Source: Kitasatospora terrestris
GTDB lineage: Bacteria; Actinomycetota; Actinomycetes; Streptomycetales; Streptomycetaceae
Reading direction: 5' to 3'
Length of the DNA stretch: 64,000 bases
Assembly: GCF_039542905.1 (NCBI RefSeq)
Contig: NZ_BAABIS010000001.1
Location: 5,208,001-5,272,000 of the forward strand
The first letter of the stretch is position 1; each line of letters begins with the position of its first letter. This document shows, piece by piece, positions 40,353 through 48,722 of this stretch. The translations under genes were made by a program, and so were the position numbers. The notes beneath the pieces were generated by a model, which saw only the letters and a program-made list of their open reading frames with translations, made no database searches and was not told the DNA's origin.

Positions 40353-42557
40353 GTGGAACAGCCAGACGGCGACTTCCGGCAGGACGGCGCGCGCCCGCGT
40401 ACCGGTGAGGTGGTCAGCGGCGAACGGCTGCTGACCGTCGGCGGCCCGGACGGGTCCGAGGCGCGGCGCTGCCCCGAGGAGTGGATGCCGCAGCCGCGCC
40501 GCGTCCGGAGCCTGGTCCAGGCCCGCCCCGACCTCGGCCCGGCCTCTGCGGTCGGCCCGCTCGCGATGGGCGCCGGCCACGGCGACCTCCCGCTGCTCGA
40601 CCGCGAATCGGACATCGCGCAGCTGCTCGGCCGGCTCGCCGAAGGCCGCTCCATACGCCTGGTCGGCCAGGCGGGCTCCGGCCGCAGCGCCCTGCTGGCG
40701 GCCGTCGCCGAGGCCGCGGGCGAGCTCGCCCCGGACGGCGTGGTCCGGCTCAGCGGCCACCGCCGCAGCGCCGCCGACCTGTTGCAGGACCTGTTCGCCG
40801 CCACCCACCACGCCCCCGACTTCCGGCCGGACCCGGAGCAGCTCGCCGAACTGCTCGCCCGGGTCGGCGCGGTGGTCGTCATCGACGACGTCGAACCGGC
40901 CGGCGCCGAACTGGAGGCGATGCTCGCCCTCGCGCCCGAGTGCGCCTTCCTGATCTCCGTCCCGCCGGGCAGCCCCCAACTGCCCCTCGACTCCCGGCTG
41001 CAGGACCATCTGGTGGCCGGACTGTCCCGCTCCGCCAGCCTCACCCTGGCCGCGCGCCTGGCCGGCCGGCCGCTGGACGAGATCGAGCGGGCGTGGGCGG
41101 TCGACCTCTGGTTCGAGTCCGAGGGCCTGCCGCTGCGCTTCGTCCGCGCCGCCGCCCTGCTGCGCCAGCGGGACGTCGCCGTGGACGCCCTGGTCGCCGC
41201 GCGCGAGGACCGCGTCGGCGTCTTCGGCTCGGTGAAGGAGGTCGCCGAACCGGCCGACCCCGCCGAACTGGAGGCGGAGCTGCGCCGCACCGTCCCGCTC
41301 GCCTCGGTGGCGGAGAGCGCGGCGCCCGCCGCCCGCCTCGCCGACGGGCTCAGCGAGGAGGCGCGCAGCGTCCTGCTGCTGGCCCTCGCCCTGGACGGCG
41401 AACTGCCCACCGCCTCGCACCTGCCCGCGCTGATCGACGTCGGCTTCGGCGAGAGCGCCCTGCAGGAACTCGTCGAGTGCGGCCTCGCCGTCTCGGTCGG
41501 CGGCCACCACCGGCTGACCGAGGGCGTCGCCGAGGTGCTCAGCACCCGCTGGGAGCCGGGCGACATCGCGTACGGCGCCGCCGAGCACTTCTCCTGGTGG
41601 GTCGGGCACAGCTCGGTCTCCACCCGGCAGATCGCCGCCGAGGCGGAGGTGCTGGTCGCGGCCCTGCACGCCGACCGGGACGCGGAGCGCCCGCAGGCGG
41701 TGCTCCGGCTGGCCCGGGCCGCCGCCCCCGCGCTGGCGCTGTCGCTGCGCTGGGGGGCGTGGGAGCGGGTCCTGCAGCTCGGCCTGGAGGCCGCCCGCAC
41801 ACTCGGCGCCACCCTCGACGAGGCCTGGTTCCACCACGAGTTGGGCGTGTACGCGCTGTGCACCGGCGCCTCGCAGCGGTCCGCCGCGGAGCTGGAGGCG
41901 GCGGTCGCCCTGCGCGCCGCGCTCGGCGAGCCGCGCGGCGCGGCCGGCGCCCGGCGGATGCTCGACCTGCTGCGCGAGGACGCCGCGCGTCCGGTCGGCG
42001 CGCCGACCGGTTCCGGCGGGCGGCGGCCGGTGATCCGGGCGATCGCCGCGCAGGTGCCGTACCGGTTCCGCTCCGCCTACGGGCGGGCGGGCGACCGGCG
42101 GCGGACCGTCCTGGCCGCGACGGCGGCGGTGATGGCGGTCGGTGTGCTCGGCACCGCGATCGGACTGAGCGTCACCGGGACCGGCGGCGCGGCGGGCGGC
42201 GGCGGCCGGTCCGGCAACTCCGTGGAGGACGGCGCCGGGACCGGCGAGGTGGTCTTCCCGAGCAGCGCGACCCCGAGTCCGGACGACCCGGCGAGCAGCA
42301 CCGCCCCGGCCGACCCGAGCGCCTCGGCGTCCCCGTCCGCGAGCTCCTCGACCACCCGCAAGCCGACCCCGAGCAAGTCCCCGACGCCCACGAAGACCAC
42401 GACGCCCCCCGGCGGCGGCACGGGCGGCGGTGGCACCCAGCCGACCACGAAGCCGCCGACCACGACCCCGACGGCCACAGCGACCACGACGCCGACGGTG
42501 ACCCCGACGACGCCGACCGAGACCCCCACCACGCCGACCGAGACCCCCACCACGTGA
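40353..42557 (+). CDS. Membrane-anchored P-loop (STAND-like) protein with a Thr/Pro-rich tail
   Basis: A 734-residue protein from GTG 40353 (GGGGAG ahead). After a disordered N-terminus of about 80 residues comes a P-loop domain with LVGQAGSGRSALL, where Arg111 stands in the Walker A lysine position, and VVVIDDVEPAG as Walker B. A helical, possibly winged-helix and TPR-like region (about 230-560) follows, then one membrane helix near 590 (LAATAAVMAVGVLGTAIGLS) and an external tail rich in Ser, Thr and Pro ending in TPTETPTT repeats. It resembles streptomycete ATP-binding proteins of unknown function. It is convergent with nucS, 16 bases away. Confidence 0.7.
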   Translation: MEQPDGDFRQDGARPRTGEVVSGERLLTVGGPDGSEARRCPEEWMPQPRRVRSLVQARPDLGPASAVGPLAMGAGHGDLPLLDRESDIAQLLGRLAEGRSIRLVGQAGSGRSALLAAVAEAAGELAPDGVVRLSGHRRSAADLLQDLFAATHHAPDFRPDPEQLAELLARVGAVVVIDDVEPAGAELEAMLALAPECAFLISVPPGSPQLPLDSRLQDHLVAGLSRSASLTLAARLAGRPLDEIERAWAVDLWFESEGLPLRFVRAAALLRQRDVAVDALVAAREDRVGVFGSVKEVAEPADPAELEAELRRTVPLASVAESAAPAARLADGLSEEARSVLLLALALDGELPTASHLPALIDVGFGESALQELVECGLAVSVGGHHRLTEGVAEVLSTRWEPGDIAYGAAEHFSWWVGHSSVSTRQIAAEAEVLVAALHADRDAERPQAVLRLARAAAPALALSLRWGAWERVLQLGLEAARTLGATLDEAWFHHELGVYALCTGASQRSAAELEAAVALRAALGEPRGAAGARRMLDLLREDAARPVGAPTGSGGRRPVIRAIAAQVPYRFRSAYGRAGDRRRTVLAATAAVMAVGVLGTAIGLSVTGTGGAAGGGGRSGNSVEDGAGTGEVVFPSSATPSPDDPASSTAPADPSASASPSASSSTTRKPTPSKSPTPTKTTTPPGGGTGGGGTQPTTKPPTTTPTATATTTPTVTPTTPTETPTTPTETPTT

Positions 42558-42573
42558 GGGGCCGGCCGCAGGG

Positions 42574-43233
42574 CTAGAACAGCTTCAGCTTGTCGTCGTC
42601 GATGCCGCGCAGCTCGTCGTAGTCCAGGACCACGCAGCCGATGCCGCGGTCGGTGGCCAGCACCCGCGCCTGCGGCTTGATCTCCTGCGCGGCGAAGACG
42701 CCCTTCACGGGTGCGAGCAGCGGGTCGCGGTTGAGCAGCTCCAGGTACCGGGTGAGCTGCTCGACGCCGTCGATCTCGCCGCGGCGCTTGATCTCCACGG
42801 CGACGGTCGCGCCGTCGGAGTCGCGGCACAGGATGTCCACCGGCCCGATCGCGGTCGGGTACTCACGGCGGATCAGCTGCCAGCCGCTCCCGAGCACCTC
42901 CATCCGGTCGGCGAGGAGCTCCTGGAGGTGGGCTTCGACGCCGTCCTTCACCAGGCCGGGGTCCACGCCGAGTTCGTGCGAGGAGTCGTGCAGCACCTCC
43001 TCCAGGGTGATGATGAGCTTCTCACCGGCTTTGTTGGTGACCGTCCAGGTGGAGTCGGCCTCCTTGAGCGCGCACGGCGGCGACATCCAGTTGAGCGGCT
43101 TGTAGGCACGGTCGTCGGCATGGATGCTCACCGACCCGTCGGCCTTCACCAGGATGAGCCGGGTGGCGGACGGGAGATGGGCGGACAGCCGACCGGCATA
43201 GTCGACGGAGCAGCGGGCAATTACGAGACGCAC
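42574..43233 (-). CDS. nucS: Mismatch-specific endonuclease NucS/EndoMS
   Basis: A 219-residue nuclease that cuts both strands at mismatches; it is the non-canonical mismatch repair enzyme of actinobacteria that lack MutS/MutL. The N-terminal domain (MRLVIARCSVDYAGRLSAHL) mediates dimerisation and DNA binding; the RecB-like catalytic core shows Asp133, Glu147 and Lys149 in VDILCRD and VEIKRRG. The C-terminal end DDDKLKLF fits a beta-clamp interaction motif. The GTG at 43233 starts at the conserved MRLVIARCS. It is divergent from the SCO5389-family gene, across a 386-base gap. Confidence 0.96.
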   Translation of the reverse strand: MRLVIARCSVDYAGRLSAHLPSATRLILVKADGSVSIHADDRAYKPLNWMSPPCALKEADSTWTVTNKAGEKLIITLEEVLHDSSHELGVDPGLVKDGVEAHLQELLADRMEVLGSGWQLIRREYPTAIGPVDILCRDSDGATVAVEIKRRGEIDGVEQLTRYLELLNRDPLLAPVKGVFAAQEIKPQARVLATDRGIGCVVLDYDELRGIDDDKLKLF

Positions 43234-43619
43234 GGTCGACCACGCTAGCCCACCGGGGCCAGTTGATGCGATTCCGCGACAGCCGGGTGAAGAAACGGCG
43301 GAGGCGGCGAAACATGGTGACCGTAACCTCACGCGTCGTGTTCGACCGTCGTCCGGTCGTGGCGGCGCGGTGCGGTTGCGCCAACGGGGATGGAGACATG
43401 GGATGAACGGTCCGACGGTATCCGGCCAATCTGGACGTCCGAGTGGCGTTTCCAGCGGAAATCGACGGATTCGCCAGCAGTGCTCACACCCGCCTGTCAC
43501 CCTGGGGTGACATCCCGCCACACCCTGTATGAGCACGGCACGGCACCATTCGCAATTCGCAGCTACCGCACGACCGTTCGGGCCCTGCCGGGTCCGGGCG
43601 GACCGCGAGAGGAGAACCC
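43234..43619. promoter_or_regulatory. 386-bp divergent region between nucS and the SCO5389-family gene, with a palindrome
   Basis: No certain gene is seen. A near-perfect palindrome TGTCACCCTGGGGTGACA spans 43495-43512, and a -10-like TGTATG lies at 43526-43531, oriented towards the gene at 43620. A small minus-strand frame (starting near 43314) would overlap the nucS start but lacks support. The palindrome is an operator candidate; the binding factor is unknown. Confidence 0.5.
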
Positions 43620-44012
43620 ATGTCGCTCGACGTCTCACCGGCCCTGCTCGAGAAGGCCGAACGAGGCGAGGTCGACGAGGCGGAGTTCGTCGACTGCGTC
43701 CGCACCTCCCTCCCCTTCGCCTGGGACATGATCAGCTCGCTGGTCGCCCAGATGAAGGTCGACGGCACCGATTTCGCCGACAACGATGTCCCGCCGCCCA
43801 GCGAGCAGGCCCGTGGCCAGCTGCTGCGCGCGATGGCCAGTGACGCGATCCGCGGGGCGCTCTCGCGGCACTTCGGCGTCCAGCTGGCGTTCCAGAACTG
43901 CCACCGGGTCGCGGTGTTCGCCCCGTCGGAGCGCAACGACGAGCGCTACCGGCGTTTCACCTCGGTCCGGGCCCAGCTGCTCAACCAGTCGCCGGAGCTG
44001 CGCGACTGCTGA
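43620..44012 (+). CDS. SCO5389-family conserved protein
   Basis: A 130-residue protein recognised from memory as the SCO5389 family, strongly conserved in streptomycetes and encoded next to nucS. Features are the N-terminal MSLDVSPALLEKAERGEVDEAEFVDCVRT-type helix, SLPFAWDMISSLVAQ, and a C-terminal QNCHRVAVF followed by LLNQSPELRDC. It is mainly helical, soluble, without a signal peptide; Cys and His occur singly, so no metal site is evident. Function unknown; constant proximity to nucS is suggestive only. Confidence 0.88.
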   Translation: MSLDVSPALLEKAERGEVDEAEFVDCVRTSLPFAWDMISSLVAQMKVDGTDFADNDVPPPSEQARGQLLRAMASDAIRGALSRHFGVQLAFQNCHRVAVFAPSERNDERYRRFTSVRAQLLNQSPELRDC

Positions 44013-44038
44013 CGGCGGTCCGACCGCTGTCCCCGACC

Positions 44039-44086
44039 CTCGTAGACCTCTGCGCTCGTAGACCTCTGCCCTCGCAGGCTCTGCAC
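44039..44086 (+). repeat. Three 16-bp direct repeats after the SCO5389-family gene
   Basis: CTCGTAGACCTCTGCG (44039-44054) and CTCGTAGACCTCTGCC (44055-44070) differ at one base; a degenerate third copy (CTCGCAGGCTCTGCAC) spans 44071-44086. They lie just past the stop, before two hairpins. Confidence 0.8.
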
Positions 44087-44096
44087 GGGCCACCGA

Positions 44097-44132
44097 GTGG
44101 GCCGTCCCCGGTACGCACCGGAGGCGGCCCAC
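44097..44132 (+). terminator. First hairpin between convergent genes
   Basis: GTGGGCCG (44097-44104) pairs with CGGCCCAC (44125-44132), with a smaller CCGGT/ACCGG pairing inside. It probably contributes to termination of the gene ending at 44012. Confidence 0.45.
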
Positions 44133-44149
44133 GGCGGTTCCACCGGCCT

Positions 44150-44193
44150 GTGCGCCGGGCCTGTGCACCGACCGGTGCGCAGGCCCGGCGCAC
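44150..44193. terminator. 20-bp hairpin between convergent genes
   Basis: Arms 44150-44169 and 44174-44193 pair over 20 bp with one G-T and a 4-base loop. It ends 6 bases before the stop of the minus-strand LLM oxidoreductase gene, so it can serve both strands. Confidence 0.75.
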
Positions 44194-44199
44194 CGCCGG

Positions 44200-45456
44200 T
44201 CAGCCCAGCTGCGGCAGCACCTCGGTGCCGAGCCGGTCGATGTTGTGCAGCGTCGCCCCGGTGTCGCCGGAGCCCTCGGCGAGCAGGGCGAAGCGCCGGA
44301 TGCCGGTCCGCTCGGCGGTGGCGAGCAGCTTGTCCGCGCACTGCCGCGGCGTGCCGACGGCGTGCAGGTCGCAGAGCAGCTCGGTGTACGCGTACGGGTC
44401 GCGCATGGTGCGGGTGCGGCCGTCGACGGTGCGGTGCGCGCCGAGGCCGTGCGCGAAGAAGTCCGGCATGGCGCGCAGCAGGTTGTCCCGGGCGGTGGAG
44501 CCGCGGTCCTCGACCTGGGCGACGCCGGCCGCGACGTGCTCCTGCTCGACCCGGGCGAGCTGTTCCTCGCCGCGCCCGCAGGCCCGCCAGGCGTCCCGGT
44601 AGGCGGCCAGCATGTCGCGCTTGTCCTCGTCGCCGGAGTGCATGCCGAGCAGCATCGGCAGGCCGCGCTCCGCGGCGGTGCGCACCCCGTTCGGCGAGGT
44701 GCAGGCGACCACCATCGGCGGGCCGCCGGCGCTCTCGCCGCGGGCCTCCTGGCGCTGCCGGGGGAAGACCGGCAGCGGTGCCTGGTCGAGGCCGAGCCAG
44801 CCGGAGAGGTCCGGCATCCGGGGCGGCTCGGTGGCCCGTGGCACCACCGGGACCTCGGGGAAATCGAAGGTCGGCCCGCTGGCGCCGACCCGGGTGCCGC
44901 GCAGCCAGCGCAGCAGCAGGTCGAGCCGCTCCGGGAAGCCCTGCTCGTACGCCTCCAGGCCGGTCCCGAAGACCTCCAGGTCGATCCACGGGCCGCCGCG
45001 GCCGACGCCCAGGGTGAACCGGCCGCCGGAGGTCAGGTGGAGCATCGCGGCCTGCTCGCCGAGCGCGACCGGGTGGCTGGTGGAGAGCACGCTGACCGCG
45101 GTGCCGACGCCGATCCGCCGGGTGCGGCCGAGCAGCAGCGCGGCCAGGGTGGCGGCGTTGGGGCAGACGCCGTACGGGACGAAGTGGTGCTCGGCGAGCC
45201 AGACGCTGTCCAGCCCGGACCGCTCGGCGGCGGTCGCCGCGGACACCGTGCGCTCCAGCGCCTCGGCGTGGGTCTGGCCGGGGAACTGCGCGGACAGCAG
45301 GAACGCGCCGACCCGGATCCCGTCGGTGCCGGTCGGCTGCCCCAGCAGCGGCGCCGCCGCGGGCAGCGGCGGGGCCTGCCGAGGGACTCTCGGCGCGGCG
45401 GTCGCGGTGGCGACCCGACCGGAACGGGAGCCGGGCCGGGGGGTGGTCTTGGTCAT
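44200..45456 (-). CDS. LLM-class flavin-dependent oxidoreductase
   Basis: A 418-residue luciferase-like monooxygenase starting at ATG 45456 after AGGAGG. The alpha/beta barrel shows GAFLLSAQFPGQT near the N-terminus, DSVWLAEHHF, IGVGTAVSVLSTSHPV, and GRFTLGVGRGGPW, which are typical FMNH2 or F420 binding segments. In actinobacteria many members use F420, and the cofactor cannot be fixed from sequence alone. The first 40 residues are disordered and Pro/Arg-rich. It is transcribed alone; the substrate is unknown. Confidence 0.9.
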   Translation of the reverse strand: MTKTTPRPGSRSGRVATATAAPRVPRQAPPLPAAAPLLGQPTGTDGIRVGAFLLSAQFPGQTHAEALERTVSAATAAERSGLDSVWLAEHHFVPYGVCPNAATLAALLLGRTRRIGVGTAVSVLSTSHPVALGEQAAMLHLTSGGRFTLGVGRGGPWIDLEVFGTGLEAYEQGFPERLDLLLRWLRGTRVGASGPTFDFPEVPVVPRATEPPRMPDLSGWLGLDQAPLPVFPRQRQEARGESAGGPPMVVACTSPNGVRTAAERGLPMLLGMHSGDEDKRDMLAAYRDAWRACGRGEEQLARVEQEHVAAGVAQVEDRGSTARDNLLRAMPDFFAHGLGAHRTVDGRTRTMRDPYAYTELLCDLHAVGTPRQCADKLLATAERTGIRRFALLAEGSGDTGATLHNIDRLGTEVLPQLG

Positions 45457-45642
45457 CGCTGGGCCTCCTGGGGTGCGCGCAGGGTCTGCGGGCCCCGCCT
45501 TGTCCCTTCGTGAGTAACCCATGTCATGTGCCAACGGCACGTGGATTCACGATTTTCCCAAGAGATCGGGTGGATCTCAGGGGAAACGGGGGACCTCCCC
45601 GGCGTCCCGTGATAGGGGAGCCGGCTGCCAACTGACGACCCG

Positions 45643-45648
45643 TACCCT
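45643..45648 (+). promoter_or_regulatory. -10 box TACCCT before the small zinc-finger-like gene
   Basis: TACCCT at 45643-45648 would start transcription near 45656, leaving a short leader with AGAGG before the GTG at 45683. Confidence 0.4.
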
Positions 45649-45682
45649 TGGAGTACAACGCGCCCGGCCGAGAGGTAGTCAC

Positions 45683-46003
45683 GTGTCCCCCCGACGCAAC
45701 CGGATCAAGGGCTCCGAGCCGCACTCGGAGGACCCGCCCGCGCCGTTCGGAAGCTCCCTGCGCCGGACGGAGAGCTACCGCGGCGAGGAGTGGGTGGTCC
45801 AGACCGTCGCGGGCACGCCCGGGCGGTTCTACCGCTGCCCCGGGTGCGACCAGGAGATCCCGCCGGGCACCGGCCACGTGGTGGCGTGGCCCGACCACGG
45901 CCCCGGGGTGGAGGACCGCCGGCACTGGCACCGGGCGTGCTGGAACGCGCGGGAGCGCCGCGGCGCCAACGTGCAGCGCGGCCGCGGCGCTCCCAGGTAC
46001 TGA
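45683..46003 (+). CDS. Small zinc-finger-like conserved protein
   Basis: A 106-residue protein from GTG 45683, placed by an AGAGG 7 nt upstream and by the conserved MSPRRNRIKG beginning. A disordered basic N-terminus leads to a compact domain with CPGCDQEIPPGTGHVVAWPD and RRHWHRACW, where two Cys, His residues and a final Cys could bind zinc as a treble-clef. The C-terminus is basic (NVQRGRGAPRY). It is sometimes labelled ATP/GTP-binding in streptomycete annotations, which nothing in the sequence supports. It lies between LLM oxidoreductase and ABC genes. Function unknown. Confidence 0.75.
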   Translation: MSPRRNRIKGSEPHSEDPPAPFGSSLRRTESYRGEEWVVQTVAGTPGRFYRCPGCDQEIPPGTGHVVAWPDHGPGVEDRRHWHRACWNARERRGANVQRGRGAPRY

Positions 46004-46019
46004 GGCCCGTCCGGGCGGG

Positions 46020-46787
46020 TCAGGCGTCGCGCTTCTTCAGCACCAGCGCGCCGCCGAGCAGTGCCGCCGCCGTCCAGGCCAGGCAGACGGCGAAGCCGGC
46101 CCACGGCCCGTACGGCTGCCCGCTCTGCTCGTACACCAGCAGCATCCGGGAGCCCGCGTAGTCCGGGAACCAGTGCGCCAGGGTCTTCACCTTCGGCACC
46201 GCCGAGAGGATCGGCGAGAGCAGGAAGAAGAACGGCACCAGGATGCCCAGCGCCAGGGTCTGGTTGTGCAGCATCGCGGTGACCCCGGCCGCGAAGAGGC
46301 AGAGCATGGTCAGGTAGAGCGCCGCGCCGAAGACCGCGCGCAGCACGTGCGGCGAGCCGATCGTGGTCGCGTGGTCGCCGAGCATCGCCTGGCCGACGAA
46401 GAAGGTGGCGAACGCGGTCACCAGCGACGCCGCCAGGGCGAGCGCGCCGAGCACCACGGCCTTCCCGGCCAGCAGGGTGCCGCGCTGCGGGACGGCCGCC
46501 AGCGAGACCCGGATCATGCCGGTCGAGTACTCGTTGCCGACCGCCAGCACGCCGAAGACGATGATCGCCAGCTCGCCGAGCAGGATCCCGGAGAAGGCGG
46601 TGCCGGTGGCGTCGAACGGCGTCCGGTCGTTGCCGGTGAACTCCTCGAAGTTGTTGTTGGTCAGCAGGGAGAGCAGCGCGCCGAGGCCGAGCGTGACCAC
46701 GAAGGTCAGCGCCAGGGTCCAGACGGTCGAGCGGACGCTGCGGATCTTGGTCCACTCGGACTGCAGGATCGCCGGGAAGGCGGCCAT
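46020..46787 (-). CDS. ABC-2 type transporter permease
   Basis: A 255-residue polytopic protein with about six membrane segments. It starts with the typical cytoplasmic amphipathic ILQSEWTKIRSVRSTVWTLAL, followed by long hydrophobic stretches; the helix pair around GELAIIVFGVLAVGNEYSTGMIR is characteristic of ABC-2 exporters. It is separated by one base from the ATPase gene, with which it forms an export pair. The substrate is unknown; such pairs often confer antibiotic self-protection or lipid export. Confidence 0.9.
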   Translation of the reverse strand: MAAFPAILQSEWTKIRSVRSTVWTLALTFVVTLGLGALLSLLTNNNFEEFTGNDRTPFDATGTAFSGILLGELAIIVFGVLAVGNEYSTGMIRVSLAAVPQRGTLLAGKAVVLGALALAASLVTAFATFFVGQAMLGDHATTIGSPHVLRAVFGAALYLTMLCLFAAGVTAMLHNQTLALGILVPFFFLLSPILSAVPKVKTLAHWFPDYAGSRMLLVYEQSGQPYGPWAGFAVCLAWTAAALLGGALVLKKRDA

Positions 46788-46788
46788 C

Positions 46789-47769
46789 TCAGTTCTCCCT
46801 CCGCTGCTGCCGGTGCTGCCAGCCCTCGCCCCAGGCGATGTCGGTGCCGGGCGGCTGCGGGGCGCCTCCGCCGGTCTGGTACTCGACCGAGTCGGCGGTC
46901 ATCTGCATGAAGGCCTCCTCCAGCGAGGCCTGCTGCGGGCTCAGTTCGTGCAGCGTGACGCCGTGCCGGGCGGCCAGGTCGCCGAGGAAGGCCGGGTCGC
47001 CGTCCTCGATCTCCCAGGTGCCGTCCGGGCCGCTCTGCGGCTGCAGGCCGGCGCCGCGCAGCGCGTCCAGCAGCTGCTCGACGTGCGGGGTGCGGATGCG
47101 CACCGCGGAACGGGAGTTCTGCTTGATGAACTCGGCCATCGACAGGTCGGCCAGCAGCCGGCCGCGGCCGATCACCACCAGGTGGTCGGCGGTCAGGGCC
47201 ATCTCGCTCATCAGGTGGGAGGAGACGAAGACCGTCCGCCCCTCGGCGGCCAGGCCCTTCATCAGGTTGCGGATCCACAGGATGCCCTCGGGGTCGAGCC
47301 CGTTCACCGGCTCGTCGAACATCAGGATCTCCGGGTCGCCGAGCAGCGCGGAGGCGATGCCCAGGCGCTGGCCCATGCCGAGCGAGAAGCCGCGCGCCCG
47401 TTTCTTCGCCACCGAGGCCAGGCCGACCAGCTCCAGCACCCGGTCGACCCGCTGCTTCGGGATCCGGTTGGACTGGGCCAGCCACAGCAGGTGGTCGTAG
47501 GCGGTGCGGCCGGGGTGGACGGCCTTGGCCTCCAGCAGCGCGCCGATGTACTTCAGCGGCTCCTGCAGCTGCCCGTACCGCTTGCCGTCGATGGTGACCC
47601 GGCCGCTGCTCGGCCGGTCCAGGTCGAGGATCATGCGCATCGTGGTGGACTTGCCCGCGCCGTTCGGGCCGAGGAAGCCGGTGACCACGCCCTGGGGGAC
47701 CTGGAAGGTGAGGTCCTGGACGGCGGTCTTCTCGCCGTAGCGTTTCGTCAGCTGGTGCAGTTCGATCAT
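46789..47769 (-). CDS. ABC transporter ATP-binding protein
   Basis: A 326-residue nucleotide-binding domain protein. Walker A is GPNGAGKST, the Q-loop region KYIGALLEAKAVHPG, the signature FSLGMGQRLGIASALL, Walker B ILMFDEPVNGLDPEG, and the H-loop His in VSSHLMSEM. The C-terminal 80 residues form the extension common in exporters of the drug-resistance type. The ATG at 47769 follows AAGGAG by 6 nt. It is upstream of the permease and divergent from the alpha/beta hydrolase; the gap carries a -10-like TACTCT on this strand (47796-47791). Confidence 0.94.
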   Translation of the reverse strand: MIELHQLTKRYGEKTAVQDLTFQVPQGVVTGFLGPNGAGKSTTMRMILDLDRPSSGRVTIDGKRYGQLQEPLKYIGALLEAKAVHPGRTAYDHLLWLAQSNRIPKQRVDRVLELVGLASVAKKRARGFSLGMGQRLGIASALLGDPEILMFDEPVNGLDPEGILWIRNLMKGLAAEGRTVFVSSHLMSEMALTADHLVVIGRGRLLADLSMAEFIKQNSRSAVRIRTPHVEQLLDALRGAGLQPQSGPDGTWEIEDGDPAFLGDLAARHGVTLHELSPQQASLEEAFMQMTADSVEYQTGGGAPQPPGTDIAWGEGWQHRQQRREN

Positions 47770-47845
47770 CAGCTCTCCTTACTCCCCGTCAGAGTATGAC
47801 AAAACGGACATTTGACGGGGGTGGGGACGGCGCGCGTCGGGGCCA

Positions 47846-47857
47846 TACGGTTGGACC
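47846..47857 (+). promoter_or_regulatory. -10 box of a probable leaderless promoter for the alpha/beta hydrolase
   Basis: TACGGT (47846-47851) is followed by 6 nt and the ATG at 47858 with no ribosome binding site. Confidence 0.45.
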
Positions 47858-48655
47858 ATGACCTCTCCCCGCGCGCAGGCCGCCCCAGAGCACGGCACCG
47901 GCACCCCGCTCGTCCTGCTGCACGCCTTCCCGCTCTCCGCAAGGATGTGGGCCGCCCAGCTGGAGCGGCTGCCCGGCCCGGCCGGCGACCTGGCCCGGGT
48001 GATCACCCCGGACCAGCGCGGCTTCGGCTCCGCACCGCTCGGCGACGACACCGCACCCTCGCTGGACGCCGCGGCCGACGACCTCGCCGCCCTGCTGGAC
48101 GCGATGGACGTCGACCGGGCCGTGATCGGCGGGCTCTCGATGGGCGGCTACGTCGCGATGGCCTTCGCCCGCCGCCACCCCGAGCGGATCTGCGGGCTGG
48201 TGCTCGCCGACACCAAGGCCACCGCCGACGGCGACGCCGCCCGCACCAACCGGGAGCGGATCGCCGCCGCCGTGCTCGCCCGGGACAGCGTCGCGCTGCT
48301 CGCCGAGGAGCGGATCGAGGACGGGCTGCTCGCCCCCGGCACCGACCCCGAGCTGGTCGCGCAGGTCCGCGCGATGATCGCCGAGGCGCCGCCGCGGGCG
48401 GTCGCCTGGGCGCAGCGTGCGATGGCCGCCCGGGAGGACTCGCTGGAGGTGCTGGCGGGCCTGGACGTGCCGGCCGCGGTCGTGGTGGGCGAGCTGGACG
48501 CCGTCACCCCGCTCGCCGAGGCCCGGATGATGGCCGCCGCCCTGCCCGACGCCGAACTGACCGTCATCCCGTCGGTCGGGCACCTCTCCTCGCTGGAGGC
48601 GCCGGAGACCTTCAACGCGGCGGTGCGGGCACTGCTGAAGCGGGTCAGGGCGTAA
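47858..48655 (+). CDS. Alpha/beta hydrolase
   Basis: A 265-residue alpha/beta hydrolase fold protein. The oxyanion region is VLLHAFPLSARMW, the nucleophile elbow is GLSMGGY (Ser), a candidate catalytic Asp lies in GELDAVTPLAEARMM and the His in SVGHLSSLEAP. It resembles 3-oxoadipate enol-lactonase and related esterases, but the substrate is not set by sequence. The gene is convergent with filP and ends before a strong hairpin. Confidence 0.9.
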   Translation: MTSPRAQAAPEHGTGTPLVLLHAFPLSARMWAAQLERLPGPAGDLARVITPDQRGFGSAPLGDDTAPSLDAAADDLAALLDAMDVDRAVIGGLSMGGYVAMAFARRHPERICGLVLADTKATADGDAARTNRERIAAAVLARDSVALLAEERIEDGLLAPGTDPELVAQVRAMIAEAPPRAVAWAQRAMAAREDSLEVLAGLDVPAAVVVGELDAVTPLAEARMMAAALPDAELTVIPSVGHLSSLEAPETFNAAVRALLKRVRA

Positions 48656-48675
48656 ATGCGCGAAGCGTAGAAGCA

Positions 48676-48713
48676 CGAGAGGGGCGCGCGGCGTGAGCCG
48701 CGCGCCCCTCTCG
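48676..48713. terminator. Bidirectional terminator between the hydrolase gene and filP
   Basis: A perfect 17-bp stem (48676-48692 with 48697-48713) and a GTGA loop lie between the convergent stops at 48655 and 48723. No U-tract is present on either side. Confidence 0.85.
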
Positions 48714-48722
48714 GGGAAACCC

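Noticed and set aside
43022..43429. A minus-strand open frame beginning before nucS
   Set aside because: It overlaps nucS in another frame, is Arg/Pro-rich and has no family features; only the short MFRRLRRFF start is gene-like, with no supporting evidence.
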